A stretch of 64,000 nucleotides of DNA, taken from the NCBI GenBank assembly GCA_963920635.1, contig OY987303.1:46623223-46687222 (forward strand), given 5' to 3'. Position numbers and translations under genes: made by a program. Shown here one piece after another: positions 45,653 to 57,944 of the stretch (the stretch's first letter is position 1; each line of letters begins with the position of its first letter). A model generated the notes under the pieces. That model saw only the letters and a program-made list of their open reading frames with translations, made no database searches and was not told the DNA's origin. This DNA comes from Pseudeuparius sepicola. Its lineage: Eukaryota > Arthropoda > Insecta > Coleoptera > Anthribidae.

Positions 45653-47034
45653 CATACTATTTTTCCGAAAATCGAAAATTACTCAAAGAACATAAATTAT
45701 TACAATCAACTTGTTTTTAGTTTATAAATAACTGTAAGGAAATAATATTTCCTTACAGTACAAAAATAAATATTTCTTAACAGTTACTTTCCGTTGCCTG
45801 GCAACGACTAAGTGCAAGGAAATATTGACTTTTTCTTTCAAAAATGTTATCAAAAATGTCAATATTTCTGATTGATTTTCGGAAAAAAAAATTAAAATGT
45901 TTATTTACTATAGAAACATTATTTTTCTTCATTTACAAAATATAACGATTTTTCCAAAAATTATGTCATAAAGTATTTGTACTATGTAAATAAATCCTAT
46001 AGAATTTTTGATCGGATGTAAATCAGGCTTCCTGGTCTTAGGTTAAGTTAGCTACAAATCAACAATCACGGGGGACCTTACTTTTTTCATTTTATGGAAT
46101 GAGAAAATCCTAACCCAGCTTTGTTCTGTGTATTATAAAAGTTTTATGTTTACAATGTTTATGAGTGATTTGTTGGCAAAGTTTCTGTAAAAAACACCAC
46201 ATTATGTTTAAAGTGTTTTGTGAGCTATTGCAGTAATAATAGTAGGTAACAACAGCAACAAGAGTTTTGTTTGATTAACACCTGGACCTGAGAGGAGAAA
46301 ATTATGGTTTGATGCAGGTCGCTGTCATGAACCTTCTTCCAAAGATATATTATTGTTGTGAAGGCCATTTTGATGTAAGACGTCCATAAAATGCCGTGTT
46401 TTCTTGTGTGGTTAAGTGTGCAACAACGGGATAGGTACAACGTGCGATTGTTAGGAATTCTGGTGGTTTTCCGCAAAAAATAGGGTCTCTGATCCCTTCT
46501 TTTAGGAGTCGATTGCCTTTTGGAGATTTGAGATTTCTATCACAAATATATTGTTTTGTGTTTATTGTTAAAAAAAATGATATTTTCATTCAGAGTACAC
46601 TTCTATACGTTTTGTATAATGTGTAGTATTGTACAATTTTACAATAATATAAATAATTATTATCCCATATCAGTGGCGTATGATGAAATTTCCCTTTTAT
46701 TAAGTAAACAATTAATTGCTTAAATCTTTATTTTCTTCATTCCAGTACACCGAAAAGGACATATGTATAATAATATACCCAATGTTTTAACGAGTGTGTT
46801 ACTTAGATACTTAAGTACAAGAACCATGGTGAGACTACAGCATTGTGACCATTATATTTATCTTGTAACTGAATAAACAATAAATGCATTAGCTCTCACA
46901 TAAAAGTTCTTCTGCCTTCTAATTTAGCACACGTTTGTCATGAATTCCTTATATATGCTCCAGGGCTCTTCAAAGCTTTTAAATTATTGATATTTATTGT
47001 AGCTGTGACTTAGTATTGAATAATTAATAACTAG
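45653..47034. other. Intron DNA, nothing recognised
   Basis: Part of the intron between the exons at 44.0 and 53.1 kb. Open frames near 46225-46589 overlap on the minus strand but show no convincing domain. Confidence 0.4.
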
Positions 47035-47405
47035 AGTCTATCCAAGTTACAGCGGCAGTAGATATAAACAAAGTCACATGACCGTCTTGCGATCGATTAC
47101 CAGGGTCGGACTAATATGAGATTCTAAGTGGCGAGAACTAATTCCTTTAGAAGTTCTAAAATTTGTGTTTCTACCTTTCGTGGATCTTTATAAATTTCCT
47201 TAAATTAAGTAGCAAAATAAATTTACAAAATATACTGCTCGCGATCCGATCTAAAATATGCAGGAAACTCGACTGAGGGAAGAGCCGGCCCTGCATTCTG
47301 CTCGCCGCGTAAACACTTGACATTTTATGACGGCCAGACCAATAAGAGAATAGGTCACGTGGTGGCCAATGTTTTGATCCACTGTCTCTGTAACTTGGAT
47401 AGACT
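47035..47405. mobile_element. MITE with 18-bp perfect TIRs, 371 bp
   Basis: AGTCTATCCAAGTTACAG at the left is exactly complemented at the right end. A second, truncated copy is at 44626-44889. I did not find a clear target duplication. Confidence 0.75.
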
Positions 47406-49398
47406 TTAGATCCAATCAAATCAGTTGGCATAAGCGATAAGTTTAGCGACATAAATTTCACCTGCATTATGTATGGATCTCGGCCAATAATCATGGTTTC
47501 TAGATCATATCACCTCTTCACACCACTTTCAACTTGTCTCTGTTTCTCAAAAAATTCTTAGAAAAAAAAGACCGAAACAAAGTTCAAAACACTTCTTACT
47601 ACGTTAAAGCTATTTTTCCAGGTAGATTTTCAAACATAATTTATGCTATTATAACTCTAAAGTACCATTGTTATTGCTATAATGACAACTGATTTAAATG
47701 GTCTTATTAATTAGTTTACAATTCTCGGAAAAAAGTTTAAATAAAGCAAAATTTTTAAATCTTCTACCGCGAAATCACAAAACATAACTGATGAATTATT
47801 ATAGATCAGGAATGACGTATTTTTACATTAGGCTCTCATTTAGAAATTCAAATTTTATTTTATTTATTATGGGCTTTGGAAAGAATTAATAGAACAACAA
47901 CGCCTATACAGTTTGTTCAGCGAATGTTCGGCCCTACGTCACAACTCCCGTCCTTGTCGTGAATATACGACCGATATCCATCGTATATTCATGAGTAAGA
48001 TAAGGACGTTACCAAGTTTTCTTTTGCTTGTTTTTTTAAATAAACCAAAAGAAAAAGTTCTAAGGAATAAAACTAGCCGCCTTAAAATTCAGAAATAGGT
48101 ATAGATATATGTTCCTGGAAAATAAAAAATATTTTCATGTTTTTTTATAAGTAATTATTTATAATGTAGCTATTGTATAAGGTATAATGTACAATAATAA
48201 TTAAATTAGTTCTCTTTATGATGATTAAAATATGTTGTTTTGATTAAGTTGTATAATTCCTCAACCTACAAAACCAAAACCAACAAAAATCTTGGACCTA
48301 TGTTGTACTTTGAACTAAAATAATTTCCATTTTACACAAAACGACAACCAAGACATTACATTATTTATGAAATCCACCTGTATAAATTATTTAAATTTCC
48401 CGCCTCATTTAGGATTTAAAATGGCCGCTAAATTATTCCCCTGGTCGGACGTCTCTCTTGCGCGGTATAGGTTGCTATAGGTATATGGGGCTCAAGAATT
48501 GATCTTTATGGAACACCTAATTTTCTTTCATATTTTTCAGACAAAATATTATTCAGCATCAGACAAACCACAAACATTCCCATTCCATTATCTACCCTGA
48601 GTATACAAACTCCATCAGATATTGATATTCTGAATAAATTTTCCTAATTAAATTTTTCGGTATCTTTTACAGAAGAGGAATTTTACTTAAACCAAAAATA
48701 AGTTTTTGGCTCCTACCGAAGCCGACTTAATTTCTGAAAAATAAAAATGTGACTCAAATTACTTTCCAACAAAGTAAGCATGAAGCCCGAACAACAAATT
48801 TCAACTCATAAATTTTTTTATTCGTTTACGCCTAAGTCAATCTATGAAAAACTGTACAAGTACATTCATGGACACACTGTATTTAAAAATATATATATTC
48901 TGACAAGAGGTCATTACAATGGGCCTCGTTCACTCAATTGAATTTCAATATTTCTTACTACTAGAATGAAATTAATCACATAACTCTTTAATAAAAATCC
49001 CCCTCAGCATCTTTCTCATCAATACCTAATTTTGTTATTAACTAAAAAAATGTATAAAAATTTTAAACTGCGCGCCTTAATTTGGAGCAATGAAATTGCG
49101 TTTGCGAAGTTGCTGGTTATACTAGTAATAGAAGCTCCAAAAATTCGATCTCCATTATAATCTCGGACGTGCACTTGGAATCGAAATCGATTCTCTAGAG
49201 AAAGACAGTTGTATAAACGGTTGTCGTAACTCGACCGTGCAGACGCAGGTAGATGTTTTGTGGGTCGTGTGTCGTGTCTAACAATTTCTGTGGTCTGGCC
49301 GTGTTATTCTATCATTCTCTAATGTAAACCGAACTAATAAAACTGAAAAATGTTTTTTTGAAAACCTGCAAAAGTTAAAATGTATACCGTATGCCGGT
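47406..49398. other. Intron DNA, nothing recognised
   Basis: AT-rich DNA with short frames only. Around 47920-47995 a CGAATATACGA-type inverted word occurs, but no definable element. Confidence 0.4.
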
Positions 49399-49657
49399 TT
49401 GAAATTAAATGCAATTCGTCTTGATGGTGTTAGACAATTATTTAGCATTATCAGCAAATATTGCTACCTCCCTGAAGAACTAAAAAAGGTGATAGATCCC
49501 GTAATTGAGAGAAAGGAATATTTTGGTCATCCGGAAAACCTTTTGATAGCCATGTTAGGGGATGACAGAAAACACATTCGAGAGTTAGCATTAAGAATAA
49601 TAGTCAGAATATTTCGAGTTAATAAATTAAATTTTGATTGTCAAGGTTATGTATATA
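49399..49657 (+). pseudogene. Fragment of an uncharacterised repetitive coding family
   Basis: The frame reads YCYLPEELKKVIDPVIERKE, GHPENLLIAMLGDDRKHIRE and ELALRIIVRIFRVNKLNFD. I recall similar multi-copy, element-associated proteins in insects with a HIRELxLRR pattern but know no function. The frame is cut by the foldback element at 49658; sequence compatible with its continuation (DWQN-like) resumes right after 50953. Upstream frames are broken, so it is a remnant. Confidence 0.45.
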
Positions 49658-50951
49658 CAGGGTGTCCCAATAAGGACTCCCGTCGCCGATATCTCCGGAA
49701 CAAAAAGATATATTTTAATTCTGCAAACGCCGTTCGCTAGGACGTGAAGAGGGCTTTATTCGAAACTGATAAGCGTTCATTTTGATATTAGCATAAAGAT
49801 GGTGCTGCGGTGCAAAGAAACTTAGGAACGTTGGAGCGTAGCGCATTTGAAAGACTGGGTAATTTGGAGAAACTTTTGTTCTATGGACTATTTTCCTACT
49901 GTCACTAGCTTCTGAGATAACCGCTCTACAATGTCATTTATAAAAAATGAGCTAACTCGCTTAAAATTAACTTTAGAGGAAAAAGTTGTTAAAAATATCT
50001 TTGTAGTTCACTAAGGACGAAGAAAATAGCTGCACGTGTCAAATTATTACACATCTGGTTTGACCGAAAGTACTGGAAGTGACCCATTTTTCAGATTAAA
50101 ATGAACATACTGTACAATTTATCCCGCAAAAGTAATAAAGGTAATTTCCAGTGTCATATAATAACAATACCACCATGTATATACCTACATACATCTAGAC
50201 AACGACAATTTGGCTGAATTTATTTTTATTAACCGAAGGTGGCTCTGTCTCTTTAATACGTCAGTCAACGGTATTATTTTATGTAGAACGGTAAAAACAG
50301 TGCTGTAGCCGCTGCCCGCTGCTCGTATTTAGGTATGGAAATAATTTTGAACATATTTATTGTAAACATACATGGTTAATTTCTATAAAATAAAAATAAA
50401 TTCAGCCAAATTGCCGTTGTCTACATGTACCTACAAGGTGTTATTGTTATTAGGTATATTTTTTCCAATTTCGAGGGAAAATTGTACAGTATGTTCATTT
50501 TGAACTGAAAAATGAGTCACTTCCGGTCAAACCGGATGTGTAATAATTTGACACGTGCAGCTATTTTCTTCGTCCTTAGTGAACTACAAAGATATTTTTA
50601 ATAATTTTTTCCTCTAAAGTTAATTTTAAGCGAGTTTAAGCGAGTTAGCTCATTTTTTGTAAATTACATTGTAGAGCGGTTATCTCAGAAACTAGTAACA
50701 ATAGGAAAATTGTCCATAGGACTAAAGTTTCTCCAAATTACCCAGTCTTTCAAATGCGCTACGCTCCAATGTTCCTAGGATCGAAAAGATTCTTTGCACC
50801 GCAGCGCCATCTATACGCCATTATCAAAATGAACGCTTTTCAGTTTCAAATAAAGCCCTCTTCACGTCCTAGCGAACGGCGTTTGCAGAATTAAAATATC
50901 TCTTTTTGTTCCGGAAATATCGGCGACGGGAGTCCTTATTGGGACACCCTG
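49658..50951. mobile_element. TA-flanked foldback element, 1.29 kb (second copy of the 34.2 kb family)
   Basis: The ends read CAGGGTGTCCCAATAAGGAC inward on both sides, identical over 20 bp, with TA outside (49656-49657, 50952-50953). Internal arms match 34220-35603 closely. It splits the coding remnant at 49399. Confidence 0.9.
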
Positions 50952-50953
50952 TA

Positions 50954-51859
50954 TAATTGACTGGCAAAATGTTGTTATAAGCTAGATTTATTTAGGTTGG
51001 GACAACGTACAAGTTGGCGGCCATTCTGCAAGTAACTTTTACCTCAAAAAAGTGAAAAACATTGCGTTTTTGGTATATTATTAAAATAATTGATATTGAG
51101 GTAATTTTTTTATTTCTTTTTACGGACTCTGCTCTTTTCGACCCACTCGTGCACCGCCGCGCCGCCCCTTGATATACTGAGGTCATGTGTTGTCTATTTG
51201 GCTTTTGCCACTTGTCACAACATATCATAAGTTACGTAAATTTTCTTCTTCTTCGGTCTTCACAAATCTCAAATAGAAACATCGATATTGCTGTATATCG
51301 TGTCAACGTTGCAAAACAGTAGCCAATAAGCGTTTGTCACGGGCCCAAGGAATTTGAATTTCAAAAACATTTTTGGGGCATTTCCCCGGCCGAAAAAAAA
51401 TCGGAAAAAAATTATTTAATATTAAGATTCATAATCAAAAATAAAAAAAGTGTGAAACAGGCCCATTAAATTAATGTTAACCACCTATGCTCTCTAATAA
51501 TGGATGAAAGTCATCCTCACATACCATCCATTTTTCGAAAATTAAGGAAGTACATTGGACATGGCCACAAAAGATTGTTGCTATTTTGTAGAAATTTCTT
51601 TTGGTGTGTAAACATTTCTGCATAACTGTCAGTGTCCAAAAAAACTGTCACTTAGTTTTGACAATCAATGAATCACTATTTTTAATTTTGTATTTGTGTT
51701 TAGTTAATTGCCGTGACATCATACGTTAATAATCGATTGCCGACCACTCGTAGTAAGTGTGACTTCACCGATTTGACTCCAGCCTCCCAGAGCCCCCCAA
51801 AATAAGGAGAAGTAAGAGAATTGAGTGACCATTTTATTTGATCTTCTGCGCAAGCATTT
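50954..51859. other. No gene recognised
   Basis: Short continuation of the interrupted remnant, then AT-rich DNA. A minus-strand frame at 50992-51228 has no recognisable domain. Confidence 0.4.
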
Positions 51860-52310
51860 TGCATACACTGATCAAACTCCGTTCAAGCACCTACAAAGTT
51901 GGTGCCTTGGTCAGAAAAAATTAGGTTGCATTTGCCACGCCTGGCGATAAATCTTCGGAGCGCCGCGAGGAAGCAATCAATGGAAAGATCAGTAGCCAAT
52001 TCCAAACGGAGCGCCTTTGTGGTGAAACATACAAACGAGCAAATACGCGCAAATAGGCCTTTTACGATCTAACCTCTCTCTGCTTACCGCGGGTGACGAG
52101 AATAGGTCTCGCTTAGTCAATGCCGACTGTCTGAAATGGTTTAATTTGGTGAATGCGATGCGAAGGCAGATCAGCCATTAACGGAGAAAGGCAGCGGGGA
52201 GAGACTCGAAAACATTTTATGCATTTCGATAAAACATGCCAAATTGCTCGTCGAGATGAGAGTATCCAAAAAATTTGAAACACAAGATATTGAAGAGTTT
52301 GCACGTTTGC
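51860..52310 (-). pseudogene. BEL/Pao integrase remnant
   Basis: On the minus strand, pieces in order read CIKCFRVSPRCLSPLMADLP, HRIHQIKPFQTVGID, ALRLELATDLSIDCFLAALR and FSDQGTNFVGA. These match the zinc-binding and catalytic core region of BEL/Pao retrotransposon integrases, the last being the second Asp motif. Frames switch repeatedly; no LTR or Gag accompanies it. Confidence 0.75.
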
Positions 52311-53051
52311 ATTATCAGTGGCTAGAACTGCTCATAGCCGTACTAATTTTTTTTAGCATTTAAATACGAAATAATTAAAAAATATATGTGCAATTTTGTA
52401 TTTGTCCCTTCGATTCTTTTGATGTGTATATATTGCAGATATTATGTCATTAGGAAACATTTTAACAGTTTCTATAGGTCAAATTGGCATCCGCATTAAA
52501 GTGCATCTTTTTAAAATTAAATATACACAGCAATTCAATTTGTCAAATATGAATATATTAAATCTTTTACATCGCAAATATTGACATGTTTTGAATTCTT
52601 TCGTATACCTATTTGTGACAAAAAAGTTCAAACTTTTAAAATACCTGAGATGTCACCTATAACTTATGAGGTGATTGTCAGCTAGTGTTCCTTAGCCGAG
52701 ACGGATATTGCAAGTATTTTATCCTTAACAAACAAACAAAATTCAACAATGTGAATTACACAAAATTTTAATTTAAACAAAAATTAATACTTTTCCAACA
52801 TTATGTAAGGCCCCATTTTGGATCCACAACATCTATGCCTTCATCAACAATGAACTTCATGTTTCCCTGATTCTTCCTAATATCTTCTAGGCTTCAGCTT
52901 CAATTGCATTGAAATATTTTCTACTATTTTAAATAGATAATAAATAAAACTTGTTTTGAATATTCATAACTAATTTTAGAGTACTTTTGTAGATCATCTA
53001 AGTTTCAAGGAGTTTTTAAGGCACTTCAAAATATACTCGATGAATACATAC
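52311..53051. other. Intron DNA, nothing recognised
   Basis: AT-rich sequence directly downstream (in gene direction) of the 53.1 kb exon; no supported feature. Confidence 0.4.
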
Positions 53052-53166
53052 CGGAGGCTTGGAATTGTTGAGCTGAATTCTTAAATTCTGTTGCAAGAGC
53101 ATTGATTTCCATTTCTTCGCTAGACATCTGCTGCATCTTGTGGCTGTTGTTTTGCAAATGGCTTTG
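53052..53166 (-). CDS. Spt20: SPT20-like gene, small exon
   Basis: 115 bp, entered in phase 0 (TTTTCAG before CAAAGC) and left in phase 1 (GCCTCCG before GTATGTA). It encodes QSHLQNNSHKMQQMSSEEME and INALATEFKNSAQQFQAS. It is too short for ordinary open-frame listing and was placed by phase agreement with the exons at 58.3 and 44.0 kb. The composition (Gln, Ser, Glu) continues that of its neighbours. Confidence 0.7.
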
Positions 53167-53397
53167 CTGAAAACAGTAGTGTCTATTTATGCAATTTTTT
53201 TTATTATAAATTTAAACTATATATTATCATGCAAATCATGTTGCAGTAAATAGGGCATTAAAAATTAAATTTTACCACGAAAATAATTAAAACAAACAAA
53301 AAACATATTTGCCTTAATTTTTTTAATGCAATATTGCCTGACTTCTCGCCGACTTTTGTAGGGATTATTTTTACAAGCTTTTATTTGACTTGCCCTG

Positions 53398-53760
53398 TTA
53401 GTGTTAGTAATTTTAAACCACTTCTACCCAACCGATTGAGCTGAAATTCTGCACACACTTTTGGATCTGGAGACAATCCAATCTGGTAAACTCAATATTG
53501 TAATTTATTCAAAATGGCGGTCACCCGCAAGATGGCACACAACCTACTTGACATGGTTTGACAGGTAGAAAACATTAAAGTAAGTGATGTCACTAAATCC
53601 AATATGGCGGCAGCCCCAAGATGGCGGATTACATATTTCTTCAAAACTTCCTTGATATAGTTATCAAACGAAAGGGTGTGACGAGTAGAAAACAATGAGT
53701 TACGTCATACTAAATGCAATATGGCGGATGCCCCAAGATGGCGGACTAAACTTCTTTACC
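53398..53760. repeat. Degenerate tandem repeat with ATGGCGG core
   Basis: Three units of roughly 90-120 bp contain AATATGGCGG followed by CCCCAAGATGGCGG (near 53509, 53600 and 53719), separated by GTAGAAAACA-type spacers. It may be the 3' region of an unrecognised element. Confidence 0.6.
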
Positions 53761-53840
53761 AACCTCGTGACATGGGAATAAAGTACAAAATAAAATTAAA
53801 AACCTTTTAATTAAGTAATAAAAAGAAAAGAAAAGCATCA

Positions 53841-53912
53841 TGTGGGATTTGAACCAACGATGAATTATATTATGCTTTCATAGGCACGCGCCTTTACCCA
53901 TTAGGCTACAAC
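53841..53912 (-). pseudogene. tRNA-like sequence
   Basis: The minus strand carries an A-box-like TAGCCTAATGGG, a B-box GGTTCAAATCCC, and tRNA-like spacing. The acceptor stem does not close well and the anticodon arm is unclear. A tRNA pseudogene or SINE head. Confidence 0.5.
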
Positions 53913-54539
53913 CAATTCTGAAGATTGTTTTCATGAAGTCACTCAAATCTGAAACGAGGCCAACGATAAAGACAGGCCACGGCGCTAACGCATAATCGCG
54001 TAGTCACGTGACCAACTTAGTTCTATATAATGAAAGGCATTTGGAGATAAGTAGAAAAAACAAATTTCGTAACAATTTGGCAAGTTTTCTTTCATCTATT
54101 ACATTATTGGTTGTGCATCCAAGCTTTCTCTAATTGTTTTTCAAAATTTTCAACCTGCCTCGGCTGTTTCAGGCTGAGAGTTAAACGGCACTGCACTCAC
54201 AATATTTTGGCACATTCTCAAAAATTGTTGGGACATCACCTTCCTTTAGCTTAGGTGATATTCTCTATAGGTATTTTCCTCCCACAACACATTTGTCCAC
54301 TTTAATTATTGTTTCACTTTCTTGAAAATGTGTTAGCCACACATACTTAAGGGTTTTTTAGAAATTAAATCTCAGTTGGGATTTGACGAATCCATTTTTG
54401 GCGGAAATTTTCATCCCGAGGCAAAACAAATGTTTGTTATGGCGACACTTTCTTCCTGGCTTTTGTAATATGTATAATTATAATATAAACAGACCCAATA
54501 TTCGGTATTTAGGTTATTTTTTACGAAATAAAAATGAAA

Positions 54540-54985
54540 ACTAACCTCAGTAGGTATACTGTAAATATTGACGAGGTCTCAGTTGAAGACCGAATAGAAA
54601 CCATATCAGGGCGTGGGTCGGCAACGAAAATCCTCGAGTACGTTACAACACTGATTTATTTCGCACAAGGTGAATGGTGAATACAATAAATACACAAACC
54701 CGAACGTGGTCAACAGGATCGGCTTCCAGCCAACCGGACCGTCTGAACTCGCGGATCTCCCGTAAGCAGTTCACCCCTCTGTGTCTCAGGCTCCACTGTC
54801 CAATACTGTCCCATGTCCATAATAGTCCATTCCGGGTTCCCTATTCTGTGGTTCGGGGGAGAATTCCCCTTACAGCGCTCACGCGTCGCGTCGCGTCGAT
54901 GCGAGCATCACGACTCCCACCCAGACACCCAGAGGCCATAATAACACCTGGGCGGTTCCCCTCCGCCAGGACACACGCGCACTAG
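54540..54985 (-). other. Possible solo LTR with adjacent primer-binding-like region
   Basis: On the minus strand a GC-richer block is followed by GAAATAAATCAG (polyadenylation-like) and TTGCCGACCCACGCC, which resembles the junction of an LTR with a downstream leader. No TG...CA ends or second LTR are confirmed, so this is a weak call. Confidence 0.25.
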
Positions 54986-55598
54986 ACACAAACTTGTTTC
55001 TAAAATATAAACTAAGACGTTTAAAAACACTTTAAACATTGAAAACTTCTCAAAACCCAAGCTGCCGCTTTCAGTTATGTGACAAATGACATGTAACGTC
55101 TGACTAAGATGGTCGCGTGATTTTTGTGCGCCAGGGCCTGTCTTTATAGTAGGCCTTGTATCTGAAATTGACATTTTGTGTAAAAATAATTAGTAGTTTT
55201 TAATTAATTTCTGGTCATTTCTGAGAGGGTACCCCCCTTTAGAATATTATTTCAGAGATTTTTCCCTTTCGATTGGTCCATAAATCATTCCCAGGGAATT
55301 AAACTAGAAAGTAAGTTCTAAAAGGACAGTATTATAGACTTTTTGGATTTGCAGTATGTCTATTAAGGAGGTGTTTGCTGACAGTTTTCAGTGCTATCTC
55401 TATATGTGTAACTGAACTACATTTCTCTAACCTGTAATAGTGTGAGTAAAAGTTATTAGAAAAGTCAGGTGGCGCCAGTGTTGACTTTCGGGCATACTCA
55501 GAAATTTGTCCATGGTCATTTTGCGCAGACGAACTGACAAAGGTATCAGGCAAAACCTATTAAAAAAGGCACCATTTGCGGTATTGAGTCTGGCCTTC
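54986..55598. other. No gene recognised
   Basis: Intron DNA between the LTR-like block and the next TIR element; only short domainless frames. Confidence 0.4.
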
Positions 55599-56115
55599 AG
55601 AGAAATAACCAAGGATAGAGGGAGCAAAAGCATCAAAATGCACATGTTTGTAGTGAAGCAATATCTTATGCAAATTTACCGAACATTACAACCTTACGAC
55701 CTGTGATAGGTTATATCCTGAATCCTGAGCAATATCAATTTGGCCACACACCACACAGTTTCTGCTTCCCATTGTATACAAAATCAGTCACTATATCCTA
55801 AATACTAATAAATAGTCTATAAATTAGCATGTTGGGCGGTTTGAGGTATCTGTTGACGATTTTATTAAAATTATAATTAGCTACTATAATTACAGCGTGA
55901 TTTAGTTTTAGAAAATTGTTATATACAAGGAATTAATAGCTACAATTATTGTTAATTTAGCGTTATGGGAGGTATGCCTTCATTTAATGCCATTATTAAA
56001 CCCGTCTATTTTGAAATGAAATGCTGTAAACAGTGGAGTAAGTGGCATCACTCAAAAACATGTTGGTTGTGTTTACTTTTTGTTCTTACCCCCGCTTTCC
56101 TTGGTTATTTCTCTG
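55599..56115. mobile_element. TIR element, 517 bp (related to 20.3-21.6 kb)
   Basis: CAGAGAAATAACCAAGGA (55599-55616) is exactly complemented at the right end. Its interior matches 20270-20660 in inverted orientation. The frame at 55506-55706 overlaps the left end and shows no domain. Confidence 0.75.
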
Positions 56116-56911
56116 AGGTCTGGCCCGTATGAAATAAATTTCACTTTTATTTAAAATCTGTAGCAAACTGGGATAATTAAATTGTGTTAGATATTAAGTG
56201 AAAAATCAGACATAATAATATAAAGTTGTTTTCAAGAAGAGTATGACCAAAAATTTAGTGTTTATTTCTGTGCTTTATCTTAATATAGTATAGGACCTCA
56301 TCGAAATATGTCAATAAATACAGATTTTCTCACAAGTATACTAAACTGTATACTAAACTGAATACCACTCCTTGACAGAATACAACAAAACTACAGTTGT
56401 TGGTCCTAGTGTCCAAAAATTATTTATTGTGTAGAACCACAGTATATACAGTAAGCCTGACTCTCAAATAATTTCAGACTCCCGTGCTTCGACTAACTTT
56501 GACTCAGCTTATTTTCAAGCGAGCTCTGTTGTAGACGATTGTTATGATGTGTCAGATCTTCTCTGAGATTGCCGTACTCATCTGCGTTTTAGTAATACAT
56601 AGTTGCGATATTAACGTTAGGGGATGTTGCGTGGCCAAAGGCTGTATAAACCATTCTGTTAACTGTGCACATAGCTCGTCCTTTCCTTTAGTGTCAACAT
56701 ATAAGTTTGAAGTTTCTTTTTCTCCAGCGTTTTTCAAGGAATCGGGGTATTAAACCCAGTCCTGTGCGGTTTTATACTCCCTGACGTCGAATTACTTTGA
56801 GTAAGACTGCAATGGACGATAGATACTTTGCTGGGATTCCATTAAAGGTTGGGTTAGTTGCTATAACCTTTTGAAAATAATAAAAAAAGAAGGCAATGAA
56901 TTTAAAATCTG
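56116..56911. other. Intron DNA, nothing recognised
   Basis: Short plus-strand frame at 56544-56753 is Cys-rich (RGCCVAKGCINHS), but there is no supporting zinc-finger spacing. Nothing else. Confidence 0.35.
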
Positions 56912-57944
56912 CCGAGGCGGTAATGTTCGTAGCGTCGCCAGACTATTTGGACTGCATGTTTTTTTGCCTGCGCTCGACCTTGGTTCGAATCAAGGTCGAG
57001 GAAGACTGCATGCATAAATATGTCTTTATAGAAAAACACTGCTGATGGCCAAGAGCACTGGACAAAAATGTGGATTCACGGTATTGCTCCTCAATAGCTT
57101 TATCTGTGTGATTTACTAATTGTCCTACACTCACTGGGATTACTACGGTTTTCTAGGGTTTTCCGTAGTGCTTGATTGAATACTATCCTAGTTAGTGATG
57201 GGAAGAATCGAATTAAATAATTCGAATAATTCGATTATAGAATGAATCGAATTATTTCGATTATTTTCAAATATCTCGAGATAATTTTTTAGTAGTATTA
57301 AAATAGAAGTGTACACTGTCGACTGTCGAGATCTTACGAATCGAGAGCGAGACGTTGAGTTGAAACTTGAAACTTCAAACACAGTTTAGATATTGTTTAC
57401 TGTGCTCCAAATTAATATTACTAAAATCGAAATCGAAGCCGAACTCGAATTCCCGTACCGACGAGAGAGACTGTGAGAAAGTGAGAAGGCTATTAACTAT
57501 TAAAGAGATAGATATAGAAAACGCTGGAAAATGCAAACCGTTGGCTGTTGTATTTTGTGCAAGTTGCGAGTATAGTAGTTAGAATCCCGGTTCATTCGCC
57601 AAAAATTAAAAAATAGTATCAATATTTAGAATAAATATTCGAAATCGGTTGACCGAACACCGAACCGACCGAGACATAAATATAAAAATCGGTATATAAT
57701 TCGATTAATATCTCGAATTATTATTTCGATTATGAAGCACTCAATGTTACTAATATCTCGATGATTAAAATATCCCGATTATTCCCATCACTAATCCTAG
57801 TTCCATCGGAAAAAGTCGGCCCTAGCCTCAAATGGCAACGAAGTCAGTCAAAATAATAGTAATTCCCTGCACAAGCATTGAGTTGCTTCTGGAGTACTAC
57901 TAGTTTGGAGTATTGTGAGGGTAAGAATTATTATTATTCCACAC
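56912..57944 (+). mobile_element. SINE-like retroposon, second copy, split by a hAT MITE
   Basis: It matches 39597-40018 on both sides of the insertion at 57193-57793 and ends in an ATT tail. AAAATCTG at 56904-56911 and 57945-57952 is a plausible 8-bp target duplication of the SINE. A B-box-like GGTTCGAATC is near 56982. Confidence 0.8.
57193..57793. mobile_element. hAT MITE with perfect 8-bp target duplication
   Basis: The TIRs are TAGTGATGGGAA and its complement. ATCCTAGT is present at 57185-57192 and 57794-57801; the uninterrupted SINE at 39.9 kb has it once. The interior is rich in TCGAATTATTTCGATTA-type words and has no transposase. Confidence 0.92.

Noticed and set aside
46225..46589. 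THAP-like zinc finger on the minus strand
   Set aside because: A YICDRNLKSPKGNRLLKEG segment is suggestive, but the Cys/His spacing of the C2CH finger is not present.
54674..54985. A 103-codon plus-strand protein
   Set aside because: No domain, GC-driven open frame in a block that looks more like LTR or regulatory DNA.
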